Positions 1 to 6,181 of a stretch of 7,486 bases of DNA are shown piece by piece (position 1 is the stretch's first letter; each line of letters opens with the position of its first letter). Made by a program: the position numbers and the translations under genes. The notes beneath the pieces are model-generated. The model had not been told where the DNA came from and did not search any database. It saw only the letters and a program-made list of their open reading frames with translations. This DNA is from Chloroflexota bacterium (GTDB lineage Bacteria; Chloroflexota; UBA6077). Location of the stretch: positions 1-7,486 of the forward strand of contig JAJYKO010000244.1 of assembly GCA_021788565.1 (NCBI GenBank), in the 5' to 3' direction.

Positions 1-261
1 ATGGAAGAAGCGCTGCTCCCCAGCAGCATCCACCAGGAAGCCAAAACCCTTCGCCTTGTCCAGTCGCACTACGGTTCCGCGGGCAGATCCGCCGGATGCC
101 GGCTTCCGTCCGGGGGCAGGCGGACGTCCAGCTCCAGTACGGCCCAACATCTGAAGCGCCCTGGACAACTCGGAGGGGCCACGGCGATTCACAATAGGGC
201 CTTTTCGTTTGGGGGTGCCCCTTTCAGAGGGGCGATCACTCTCGTCGTCTCGGTCTATCAC
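1..261 (-). CDS. Cold-shock domain protein, N-terminal part (runs off left edge)
   Basis: Reading the minus strand from a GTG at 261-259 gives 87 codons open to the window edge. Residues about 62-87 match the first three strands of a cold-shock (CSD) domain: GTVVRLDKAKGFGFLV, containing the RNP1-like KGFGF, then RFFH as the RNP2-like motif. Such domains bind single-stranded RNA or DNA and act in the cytoplasm as RNA chaperones. The start is supported by GAGGAG at 267-272, 5 nt from the GTG. Residues 1-61 are an unusual charged and Pro/Gly-rich tail (PKRKG at 17-21, many Arg), absent from the classical 65-70 residue CspA proteins. The rest of the domain lies outside the window, so total length is unknown. 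A long apparent leader precedes it. The family call is firm; the exact subgroup and whether the tail is functional are not known. Confidence 0.8.
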   Translation of the reverse strand, partial: MIDRDDESDRPSERGTPKRKGPIVNRRGPSELSRALQMLGRTGAGRPPAPGRKPASGGSARGTVVRLDKAKGFGFLVDAAGEQRFFH

Positions 262-555
262 GTCTACTCCTCTAGCGTTGTTAGCTTTCTTCGAATTTGT
301 ATCCAGGCGAAGATCGGTGATCGCAGTCTAATCGTCCACGCGGCAGGCGTAGCGCCACAGTCAACACCGATCGGGTACACCAATAGTAAGCGCAAGAAGA
401 TGACCACAATCGCGGTTTGCCAAGGGATCGGTCAACGCAGCCGGTCTCGTTCGCTCCAGGAGGGCGGGAACACACCGGAAACAAGCCGGTTCGGCTGCTA
501 CGGAGGAAGCCTTGCGAGGTGCCGCGCCGAAGCACGGCCCACCGGATACAATCGT
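262..555 (-). promoter_or_regulatory. Long structured 5' leader of the cold-shock gene
   Basis: No gene was found in this stretch. On the minus strand it lies between a predicted promoter and the cold-shock gene, giving a leader of about 294 nt. It contains several stems: 521-527 with 532-538 (7 pairs closing a C(UUCG)G tetraloop); 437-443 with 492-498 (7 perfect pairs) enclosing 474-478 with 486-490 (5 pairs); 312-319 with 365-372 (8 perfect pairs); and a small hairpin at 346-356. The first stem contains one G-U pair that forms only in minus-strand RNA (it would be C-A on the plus strand), and UUCG also appears only in that direction, which favours minus-strand transcription. Cold-shock mRNAs are known to carry long structured leaders. 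No known riboswitch or thermosensor class was recognised, and an independent small RNA is also possible. Confidence 0.5.
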
Positions 556-561
556 GATAGC

Positions 562-590
562 ACTATAGCACGAATACTTGAGTATGTCGA
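562..590 (-). promoter_or_regulatory. Predicted sigma70-type promoter of the cold-shock gene
   Basis: On the minus strand, TCGACA (585-590) is a 5 of 6 match to the -35 consensus and TATAGT (562-567) a 5 of 6 match to the -10 consensus, with the ideal 17 bp between them. Transcription would start near 555 and run leftward through the structured leader to the GTG at 261. The promoter stands back to back with the rightward PAC2 promoter. Confidence 0.55.
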
Positions 591-602
591 ATCGCCCCGC
601 AT

Positions 603-631
603 TTGCCACCTCCGGCCCCGTGTAGCATAAT
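603..631 (+). promoter_or_regulatory. Predicted sigma70-type promoter for a leaderless PAC2 mRNA
   Basis: TTGCCA (603-608) and CATAAT (626-631) are each 5 of 6 matches to the -35 and -10 consensus and are separated by exactly 17 bp. The -10 box ends 6 nt before the ATG at 638, so the transcript should begin at or within a base or two of the start codon. No Shine-Dalgarno sequence is visible before that ATG, which agrees with a leaderless message. Confidence 0.6.
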
Positions 632-637
632 GAGACC

Positions 638-1576
638 ATGCTTACAATCTATTCGACGCCAAAGCTCAAGGCCCCGGTTCTGATGTGCGGCTTCAGCGGA
701 TGGGCCGACGCTGCATCTGCGGCGTCCGGCGCGCTCCGCTACTTGCAGATCAAACGACCCACCAGTCGAATCGCCGGCTTCGACGCCGATTCCATTTACA
801 ACTACACGACCACGCGCCCGCTCACCCTATTCGACGACCAGAGCCAGCGCAGGATCAAGTGGCCCTCCCTGGAGATGACCGCGATCGAAGTTGCCGAGGC
901 AGGCCACGATCTCGTGGTGCTGGTTGGGCCCGAGCCCGATCTCCGATGGAGGGATTGGGTCCGTACTCTATTTGACTACGCTGCCCAGCTCCAGGTTTCG
1001 GCCGTTCTGACCTTTGGCGCGTTTCTGGCCCAGGTGCACTTCTCCGGACCTGCCGTCCTCACAGGAATCAGCCTCGACCCGGGGATGCGCGATAAGCTTC
1101 GGCGACTCGGCATAGAGGACAGCAGCTACCAGGGGTCAACGGGAATCACCACAGTGATTTTGCGGGAGGCCGCGGAACGCGGAATACCTGCAGCCTCGAT
1201 CTGGGCCGCCGCTCCGAGCTACCTCTCCAGCACCTCCAATCCCAAGCTCGCGGCGGCCCTCCTGGGCGTTGCCGAGCAACTGATCGGGCAGGATCTGTGG
1301 AAGGACGAACTGGAAACGGCCGGCCGCGAGATGGAACGACGGGTGAGGGACGCCCTTCGATCTCGGCCTGACCTGGTCAACTTCCTCAAGCAGCTGCGGG
1401 CGGAGTCACCTGAGGGCTCCATCCCAGACGATCTGAGCACGGAATCCGGCCCCACCCCGCAGGACGAAGACAGTGACGAACTGCCGAGTCCGGAAGAGGT
1501 ACTCAAGGACCTGGAAGAGCACCTTCGACGCATCAGGGGCGACCCGGACCAGGGCTACGGCGGAGACGCCGGCTAG
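638..1576 (+). CDS. PAC2 family protein (proteasome assembly chaperone-like)
   Basis: This 312-residue protein matches the PAC2 family. It opens with a strand and the family-typical GFSGWADA segment (residues 18-25), followed by an alpha/beta core with hydrophobic strands (VVLVGPEPDLRW near 93-104, AVLTFGAFLAQV near 122-133) and the QGSTGI..VILREAAERGI region. In eukaryotes and archaea the fold serves as a 20S proteasome assembly chaperone. Bacterial members, common in Actinobacteria and Chloroflexota, have no settled function, so proteasome work is inference here. Residues from about 255 form an acidic, Ser/Pro-rich, probably disordered tail that ends in a short charged helix. The ATG at 638 is chosen because it starts the conserved core and sits just after the promoter. 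It heads the plus-strand cluster; the next gene follows after 55 bp. No signal peptide is present, so it is cytoplasmic. Confidence 0.9.
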   Translation: MLTIYSTPKLKAPVLMCGFSGWADAASAASGALRYLQIKRPTSRIAGFDADSIYNYTTTRPLTLFDDQSQRRIKWPSLEMTAIEVAEAGHDLVVLVGPEPDLRWRDWVRTLFDYAAQLQVSAVLTFGAFLAQVHFSGPAVLTGISLDPGMRDKLRRLGIEDSSYQGSTGITTVILREAAERGIPAASIWAAAPSYLSSTSNPKLAAALLGVAEQLIGQDLWKDELETAGREMERRVRDALRSRPDLVNFLKQLRAESPEGSIPDDLSTESGPTPQDEDSDELPSPEEVLKDLEEHLRRIRGDPDQGYGGDAG

Positions 1577-1616
1577 CCTGCACTTCAGTCCGATCGCCTG
1601 CGCCTTTGACTCGATA

Positions 1617-1634
1617 TTGGAGGAATAGGACGTG
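1617..1634 (+). promoter_or_regulatory. Ribosome binding site fixing the GTG start of the cupin gene
   Basis: GGAGGA at 1619-1624 lies 7 nt before the GTG at 1632. This strong Shine-Dalgarno match supports the non-ATG start and contrasts with the upstream PAC2 gene, which has none. Confidence 0.75.
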
Positions 1635-2039
1635 GCTGAGCCGACGATTCTGCACTTCGACGAGATCAAGCCGGTCGCGAGAGGGGGCGGCATCGTCAGC
1701 AGGCCGCTTGCCGGGCCATGGATAGGCGCCGAGGGTTTCACCACCGGTGTATCCACATCTCCCGCTGGCACGGCCATCACATTCCACTCCCACAACGTCG
1801 ACGAGGCCGTCACGCTCTTGGAGGGAGATGCCATCTGTGAGGTGGGCGGGAACAGCTACAGGCTGAAGCCCTGGGATACCACGTACATCCCCGCCGGCAT
1901 CTCCCATCGCTTCAAGAACGCCGGCAACGGCCCGATGAGCATCCTCTGGGTTTACGTTGGCAGCCACGTCACCAGGACCTCCACCGCAACTGGAGAGACG
2001 ATGGAGCACATGTCGCCGGGAGACCTCGGCGGGAAGTAG
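1632..2039 (+). CDS. Small single-domain cupin protein
   Basis: This 135-residue protein is one conserved cupin beta-barrel. Motif 1 is G46-x5-H52-x-H54-x3-E58-x6-G65, with the three usual metal ligands His, His and Glu. Motif 2 is P87-x-G89-x2-H92-x3-N96, which supplies the fourth ligand His92; its usual leading Gly is replaced by Trp81. Such proteins bind a divalent metal and act as small-molecule dioxygenases, isomerases or ligand sensors; the substrate cannot be told from sequence. No signal peptide or DNA-binding domain is present, so it is cytoplasmic and probably an enzyme or binder rather than a regulator. It follows the PAC2 gene by 55 bp, and its stop codon abuts or nearly touches the next gene, which implies co-translation with the oxidoreductase. 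The fold is certain and the function open. Confidence 0.93.
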   Translation: MAEPTILHFDEIKPVARGGGIVSRPLAGPWIGAEGFTTGVSTSPAGTAITFHSHNVDEAVTLLEGDAICEVGGNSYRLKPWDTTYIPAGISHRFKNAGNGPMSILWVYVGSHVTRTSTATGETMEHMSPGDLGGK

Positions 2040-2045
2040 GTGGGC

Positions 2046-3074
2046 ATGCGAGCTATCGTATTCCACGAACAGGGTGGTCTCGACAAGCTGAGGCTCGAGG
2101 ACGTGCCGGTGCCGGAGATCGGTCCGGCCGACGTCCTGATACGCGTTCGGGCCTGCGGGGTGAACCGCCTCGACCTCCGAGTGCGCGAGGGAAAGGTGGG
2201 CGCGAGAGTCGAGTTGCCTCATACCCCCGGTTCCGAGGTGGCTGGCGAAATCGCAGGGCTGGGAAGTCAGGTGTCCGGTCTATCCGAAGGACAGCGGGTC
2301 GTGGTGGCCCCCTATCTCTTCTGCGGGCACTGCGAGTACTGCCTTACCGGCGAGGAGACCATGTGCATCCGAGGCAATATCGTCGGGCTCTCCGCGAATG
2401 GCGGTTACGCCGAGTACGTCTCAGTCCCGGCGGCCAACGTGGTACCAATCCCCGAGGGAGTGTCTTTCGACGAAGCAGCGGCGGTGACGCTGGCTGCCCT
2501 GACTGCCTGGCATGCCCTGGTGACGCGCGCCGGCATCCGGCCCGGAGAGGACGTGTTGATTCATTCGGCAGGCAGTGGGGTGGGAAGTGCTGGAATTCAG
2601 ATCGCTAAACTTAGCGGCGCTCGCGTCTTAACGACGGCTGGTTCCGACGCGAAACTGAACCTCGCGACCAGCCTGGGAGCGGACTACGGGATCGACTACT
2701 CTCAGCACGATTTCGCGCAGGAGGTCCGTCGGATCACGGGCAAGCGCGGAGTGGACCTGGTGCTGGAGCACATCGGAGCCGACACCTGGGAGAAGAGCGC
2801 CGCCAGCCTGAGCCGAAACGGACGGGTGGTGATCTGCGGAACCACCAGCGGCGACGAGAGCAACACAAACCTGTGGAATTTGTTCGCGAAGCAATTGGCA
2901 TTCATAGGCTCGTACGGTGGAACCCGCGCCGAGTTGCGCACAGTACTCAAACTGGTGGAGGAAGGCCGGCTACGACCGGTGATAGACCGCGTACTGCCTC
3001 TGGAGCAGGCAGCGGACGCCCAGAGGTTGATGGAGCAACGAGCGCAGTTCGGGAAGCTGATCCTGAATCCATAA
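2046..3074 (+). CDS. Zinc-type alcohol dehydrogenase / quinone oxidoreductase-like (MDR) protein
   Basis: This 343-residue protein is a medium-chain dehydrogenase/reductase. The N-terminal GroES-like domain carries C37-G-V-N-R-L-D and the PGSEVAG segment (61-67). A structural zinc lobe follows with C93, C96, C99 and C107. The nucleotide-binding Rossmann domain has the glycine motif GSGVGSAG at 176-183, typical of NADP(H)-using members. The protein ends in the usual FGKLIL strand. Such enzymes reduce or oxidise alcohols, aldehydes, quinones or enones. The His that normally follows PG in the catalytic zinc site (GHE) is Ser63 here (GSE), so a catalytic zinc is doubtful and a reductase-like role is more likely; the structural zinc seems intact. 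ATG 2046 is preferred because it gives the family-typical MRAIVF start with GGGAAG about 9 nt upstream. A GTG at 2040, abutting the cupin stop, would add two residues. The next gene starts 31 bp downstream. Confidence 0.92.
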   Translation: MRAIVFHEQGGLDKLRLEDVPVPEIGPADVLIRVRACGVNRLDLRVREGKVGARVELPHTPGSEVAGEIAGLGSQVSGLSEGQRVVVAPYLFCGHCEYCLTGEETMCIRGNIVGLSANGGYAEYVSVPAANVVPIPEGVSFDEAAAVTLAALTAWHALVTRAGIRPGEDVLIHSAGSGVGSAGIQIAKLSGARVLTTAGSDAKLNLATSLGADYGIDYSQHDFAQEVRRITGKRGVDLVLEHIGADTWEKSAASLSRNGRVVICGTTSGDESNTNLWNLFAKQLAFIGSYGGTRAELRTVLKLVEEGRLRPVIDRVLPLEQAADAQRLMEQRAQFGKLILNP

Positions 3075-3105
3075 AACCCCACTCCAACAGCTTGAGGCAG
3101 GCTAC

Positions 3106-4686
3106 TTGAGCATTCGGCTCCTGGCATTCCCGCTGGCAGTTCTGGTGCTTCTTGCCGTTCCGCTTGGCGGCTGCCAGCCTCCTGCCCCACCGCCGGTTCC
3201 TCCGACGTCTACGAGTGTCCCTCCTTCGCCGACGCCCGTGCCGAGCCCCATCCCCACCGCAACGCCAGGACCATATACCTGGAGCTATACCACCCCTCGC
3301 TACGGGGTCGCCGAAGCTTTCCGGCACGAGAGTTCCACACAGCTGGGCGCGACGTGGGAACGGGACGTCTTTTCGTGGAGTGACCTGCAGCCTAGCGGCC
3401 CCAACGACTGGCGAGCAGCCGACTACTTTCCCCTGAGCATGGTCCAGCGGGAACGGGACCGGGGAATGGAGATTGTGGGCGTGGTGCAGTTCACCCCCAA
3501 GTGGGCAGCCGAGCACCCAGAACAGGGAGAGCGCTCCATCCCCAAGAATCTTTCCACTCCTGCCAGCAGCCCGGACAACTACTGGGCGCGCTTCACCGGC
3601 CATCTGGCAGCCTACTACAGGGGTCGCATCGACAAGTGGATCATCTGGAACGAGCCTGAGTTCAAGCCTGGCGACAATGGGGTTGGGCAGTCCTATAGCT
3701 GGCTGGGCAGCGACGCCGACTACTACCTGTTGCTGAAGAGGGCCTATCAGGCCATCAAGGCCGCCAATCCAGACGCAACGGTGGTCTTCGCCGGCACCTC
3801 ATACTGGGTGGACGTCAACATGGGCCGCAAGCCCTTCTTCCAGCGGGTACTCGACATCGCGGCGGCCGACCCTGAGGCGAAGGCCAACAACTACTTCTTC
3901 GACGCCATGGCCCTCAACCTTTATCGGTGTCCCGACGATCTCTACAGGATCTACATGGAGATGATGGACGCCATGAAGGCGAAGGGGATAGACAAGCCTA
4001 TCTGGCTCACCGAGACCAACGCCATGCCCTACGACGACCCAGCCACGCCCAAACCCCAGGACGGCCAGCGAGTCACCATGGCGCAGCAGGCCGACTACGT
4101 GATTCAGGCCCTGGCCCTGGCGTCGGCGGCCGGCTACCAGTGGCTGAGTTGGTACCGGATCGACGACGGGGGGATCTGGAAGAGTCAGGAAGTGTGGGGG
4201 CTGGTCAGAGACGATGGCACTCCCAGACCGGCCTTCCAGGCCATGAAGACCGCCCTGTCGCTTTTCACAGGGGCGAGCAAGATCTCCTTCGTCCCTCTGG
4301 AGCGAGACACGCAGCCTTTCGGTGTTCCCTGGCCGGAGAACCCAAGCTCGCTCTATCCCAACTGGCGCATCTACCAGGTCGTCTTCGACCATCCGGATGG
4401 ACGCAGGGTAACCGTGCTGTGGAATGCCGATGGTGTGCCGGTGAACGTGCAGATCCCAAAGCTCGGAAGCGAAGCCGTGCTGGTGGACAAGACGGGAGCG
4501 CAGAAGCCGCTGCCCGCCGAGGGCAGTTTGTACACCGTGCAGCTTGGGGCGGCGACGACAAGGGGACCCCAGGATCCGCCGGGCTATCACTTCATTGGCG
4601 GCCCGCCGATGATGATAGTGGAGCAGGGAGTTCCAGCGGACGCCCCTATCCAGGCGCCGCGCATCGCGACAGGCACATCGAACTAG
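3106..4686 (+). CDS. Secreted glycoside hydrolase-like lipoprotein (clan GH-A type)
   Basis: This 526-residue protein begins with a lipoprotein signal peptide: hydrophobic residues 5-19, then the lipobox LGGC with Cys23 as the lipidated residue. A Pro/Ser/Thr-rich linker follows (about 24-54). Residues about 60-400 resemble a (beta/alpha)8 glycosidase of clan GH-A, near GH39/GH5. Glu183 in WNEPE is the expected acid/base, Glu303 in WLTETNA the expected nucleophile, and an aromatic strand (WLSWYRIDDGG) comes late in the barrel. The C-terminal part (about 418-505, with VTVLWN) looks like a beta-sandwich. It would act outside the membrane on a polysaccharide or glycoconjugate; the substrate is unknown. 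The start is TTG at 3106, supported by AGGCAGG a few bases upstream and by the complete signal peptide. It is the last gene before a strong terminator. The catalytic motifs are persuasive; the exact GH family is not certain. Confidence 0.85.
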   Translation: MSIRLLAFPLAVLVLLAVPLGGCQPPAPPPVPPTSTSVPPSPTPVPSPIPTATPGPYTWSYTTPRYGVAEAFRHESSTQLGATWERDVFSWSDLQPSGPNDWRAADYFPLSMVQRERDRGMEIVGVVQFTPKWAAEHPEQGERSIPKNLSTPASSPDNYWARFTGHLAAYYRGRIDKWIIWNEPEFKPGDNGVGQSYSWLGSDADYYLLLKRAYQAIKAANPDATVVFAGTSYWVDVNMGRKPFFQRVLDIAAADPEAKANNYFFDAMALNLYRCPDDLYRIYMEMMDAMKAKGIDKPIWLTETNAMPYDDPATPKPQDGQRVTMAQQADYVIQALALASAAGYQWLSWYRIDDGGIWKSQEVWGLVRDDGTPRPAFQAMKTALSLFTGASKISFVPLERDTQPFGVPWPENPSSLYPNWRIYQVVFDHPDGRRVTVLWNADGVPVNVQIPKLGSEAVLVDKTGAQKPLPAEGSLYTVQLGAATTRGPQDPPGYHFIGGPPMMIVEQGVPADAPIQAPRIATGTSN

Positions 4687-4693
4687 AGCAAAT

Positions 4694-4721
4694 GTAGCCG
4701 CAGCCTGAAGCCTGCGGCTAC
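4694..4721. repeat. REP-like hairpin (GTAGCCGCAG inverted repeat)
   Basis: Two perfect 10-bp arms, GTAGCCGCAG (4694-4703) and CTGCGGCTAC (4712-4721), enclose an 8-nt loop just past the stop codon of the hydrolase gene. No T-run follows, so it is not a canonical terminator. From memory, extragenic hairpins with this GTAGCCGCAG..CTGCGGCTAC form recur between genes in some GC-rich bacterial genomes; copy number cannot be judged from one window. Confidence 0.65.
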
Positions 4722-4731
4722 GGGATACGAA

Positions 4732-4770
4732 GCAAACAGCCCCCGCGGCGACGCCGCGGGGGCTGTTTGC
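4732..4770. terminator. Bidirectional intrinsic terminator between convergent genes
   Basis: A perfect 18-bp stem (4732-4749 with 4753-4770) with a 3-nt loop lies between the two converging genes, 45 bp past the hydrolase stop and 17 bp past the stop of the substrate-binding protein gene. The core is very GC-rich. The outer stem reads AAACAG on one side and CTGTTT on the other, so a short U-run is formed in either direction. It should stop both transcripts. Confidence 0.85.
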
Positions 4771-4787
4771 GCTAAAGACTTGGACTA

Positions 4788-6086
4788 CTACTGGGCGGCC
4801 TTGGGGACCGTGACCGTCTTGACGTAGTTGTACTTGCCACCATCTCCGACGGTGATGACGGCGTTCGAGTGAAGGCCGTCGCCGTTGGGGGTGAAGTCGA
4901 AGGTACCGCATACGCCCTGCCAGTCGCCGTGGATGCCCAGAATAGCGTCCTGGATCTTCTTCGGGTCGGTGCCGACCTTCTTGATCGCGTTGGCAAAGAG
5001 GTAGATCGCGTCGTAGTTGTAGGCTGCCTGGGTATCGGCAACCGCGCCGTTGTATGCCGCGGCGTAATCCGCCAGATACTTCTTCTGGACGTCACTAACG
5101 CCGGGCATGTAGTCGATCACAGCCGCGATCCCAGTAGCGGCGTTCTTGGAGAGGGCCAGGGTATCGGCCTCAGCGCTGGCCGGGTCTCCCATGAACTTGA
5201 ACGGGGTTCCCAGCTGATGGTACTGCTCCTCGATGACGGCTGCGTCGTCAGGGCGAGTGGGATAGGAAACCATCACCTGGGCACCGGCAGCCTTGATCGA
5301 CAGCAACTGGGCTGTGTAGTCCTTGGTGCCGGCGGTGTACTCTTCTCGCTTCACCACCTGAATGCCGGCCTGCTTGGCGTACTGAGCCACCAGGTCGCCA
5401 CCGCCGTGTCCGAAGGCGTCGGAGTCGTTGATGATGCCGAGCTTCGTGGGCTTCCACTCACTGCTAATGTACTGCATCATCGCGGCAGCCGCGATGGAGT
5501 CATCAGGACGAAGCCGAAGGATCCAGGGGTTGCCCATGTGGGTATTCTTCACCGCGGTACCACCAGTGGCCTCGGGAAGACCTGCTGACTTGGCCACATC
5601 GGAAACGGCCTGAATCTGGGTGCTCAGGTTCGTCATCAGGATCGCGACCGGCTTGTCAACCTCGATCATCTTCTGGTACGCGGCCAGGGCGCCGGGGTTG
5701 GTGGACTGGGCGTCCTCTTTGACGAGAACGATCTTCTTGCCGTTGACCCCGCCAGCATCGTTGATCTGCTTGACGGCCAGGTCAGCTGCCTTCATCCACA
5801 GGTCGGCCTGGGACGCGTTCTGCCCGGTGATGTTGAAGATACCACCGATCTTGATGACGCCGCCGCTCGTGCTTGCCGCTGCACCGGTGGTCGGTGCGCT
5901 GGCAGGGGCAGCAGCGGCCTTTGTTGGTGCCGCGGCCGACGGTGCCGAGGTCGCTGCCGGCGCAGCAGCCTTGGATGGAGCAGCAGCGGGAGCCGATGCC
6001 GCCCCGCCACCGCTGCAAGCTGCCACGCTCAGCGCCAAGATGGGAATCGCCAGGATCGCCAGGATAGGTCGCCTTGGGTTCGCCAT
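4788..6086 (-). CDS. ABC transporter substrate-binding lipoprotein, branched-chain amino acid type
   Basis: This 432-residue protein is an extracellular solute-binding protein of the LivJ-like family (Peripla_BP_6, type I fold). A signal peptide (residues 1-23) ends in the lipobox VAAC with Cys24 lipidated. A long Ala/Pro/Ser/Thr linker follows (about 29-72), then the binding domain from about 77: VIKIGGIFNITG at its start, LAVKQINDAGGVNG, and a late YNYDAIYLFANAIKK helix. It would capture branched-chain amino acids, or an amide or aromatic ligand, outside the membrane and deliver it to an ABC permease. ATG 6086 is chosen because GAGGAG (6094-6099) is 7 nt upstream and the signal peptide starts there; an in-frame upstream start would add 24 charged residues before it. 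No permease or ATPase gene adjoins: a terminator follows and a divergent gene precedes, so it appears monocistronic. Ligand specificity is unknown. Confidence 0.93.
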   Translation of the reverse strand: MANPRRPILAILAIPILALSVAACSGGGAASAPAAAPSKAAAPAATSAPSAAAPTKAAAAPASAPTTGAAASTSGGVIKIGGIFNITGQNASQADLWMKAADLAVKQINDAGGVNGKKIVLVKEDAQSTNPGALAAYQKMIEVDKPVAILMTNLSTQIQAVSDVAKSAGLPEATGGTAVKNTHMGNPWILRLRPDDSIAAAAMMQYISSEWKPTKLGIINDSDAFGHGGGDLVAQYAKQAGIQVVKREEYTAGTKDYTAQLLSIKAAGAQVMVSYPTRPDDAAVIEEQYHQLGTPFKFMGDPASAEADTLALSKNAATGIAAVIDYMPGVSDVQKKYLADYAAAYNGAVADTQAAYNYDAIYLFANAIKKVGTDPKKIQDAILGIHGDWQGVCGTFDFTPNGDGLHSNAVITVGDGGKYNYVKTVTVPKAAQ

Positions 6087-6103
6087 GCCTTTTCTCCTCG
6101 CTC

Positions 6104-6129
6104 CCTCCCCTCTATTCATTGCGGGGAGG
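6104..6129 (-). promoter_or_regulatory. Hairpin just upstream of the substrate-binding protein ribosome binding site
   Basis: Seven-bp arms (6104-6110 with 6123-6129, CCTCCCC/GGGGAGG) with a 12-nt loop form a hairpin in the leader, four bases before the Shine-Dalgarno box at 6094-6099. The GA-rich arm itself resembles a ribosome binding site. A role in translation control or mRNA stability is possible but unproven. Confidence 0.4.
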
Positions 6130-6181
6130 CGTATTCTTGGGACACAGCTCCGGATCAACGCTGATACCCCGAAGTCACTGC

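Noticed and set aside
1..630. Plus-strand open frame of 209 codons at the left end
   Set aside because: Its product is low-complexity and resembles no protein, it overlaps the cold-shock gene on the other strand, and it crosses two well-formed promoters.
281..639. Two overlapping minus-strand open frames of 84 and 92 codons between the divergent genes
   Set aside because: They start near or upstream of the predicted transcription start, show no protein-like pattern and overlap strong RNA stems.
1577..1631. TTGACT-like -35 box between the PAC2 and cupin genes
   Set aside because: There is no room for a spaced -10 box before the cupin ribosome binding site, so read-through from upstream is simpler.
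1533..2222. Minus-strand frame of 229 codons over the cupin gene
   Set aside because: A shadow of GC-rich codons; the plus-strand cupin and MDR proteins here have complete family motifs.
3927..4697. Plus-strand frame of 256 codons inside the hydrolase gene
   Set aside because: A +1-frame shadow of a gene with intact catalytic motifs.
3799..4911. Minus-strand frame of 370 codons across the hydrolase end and terminator
   Set aside because: Arg/His/Val-rich with no domain; it runs through the terminator and two real genes.
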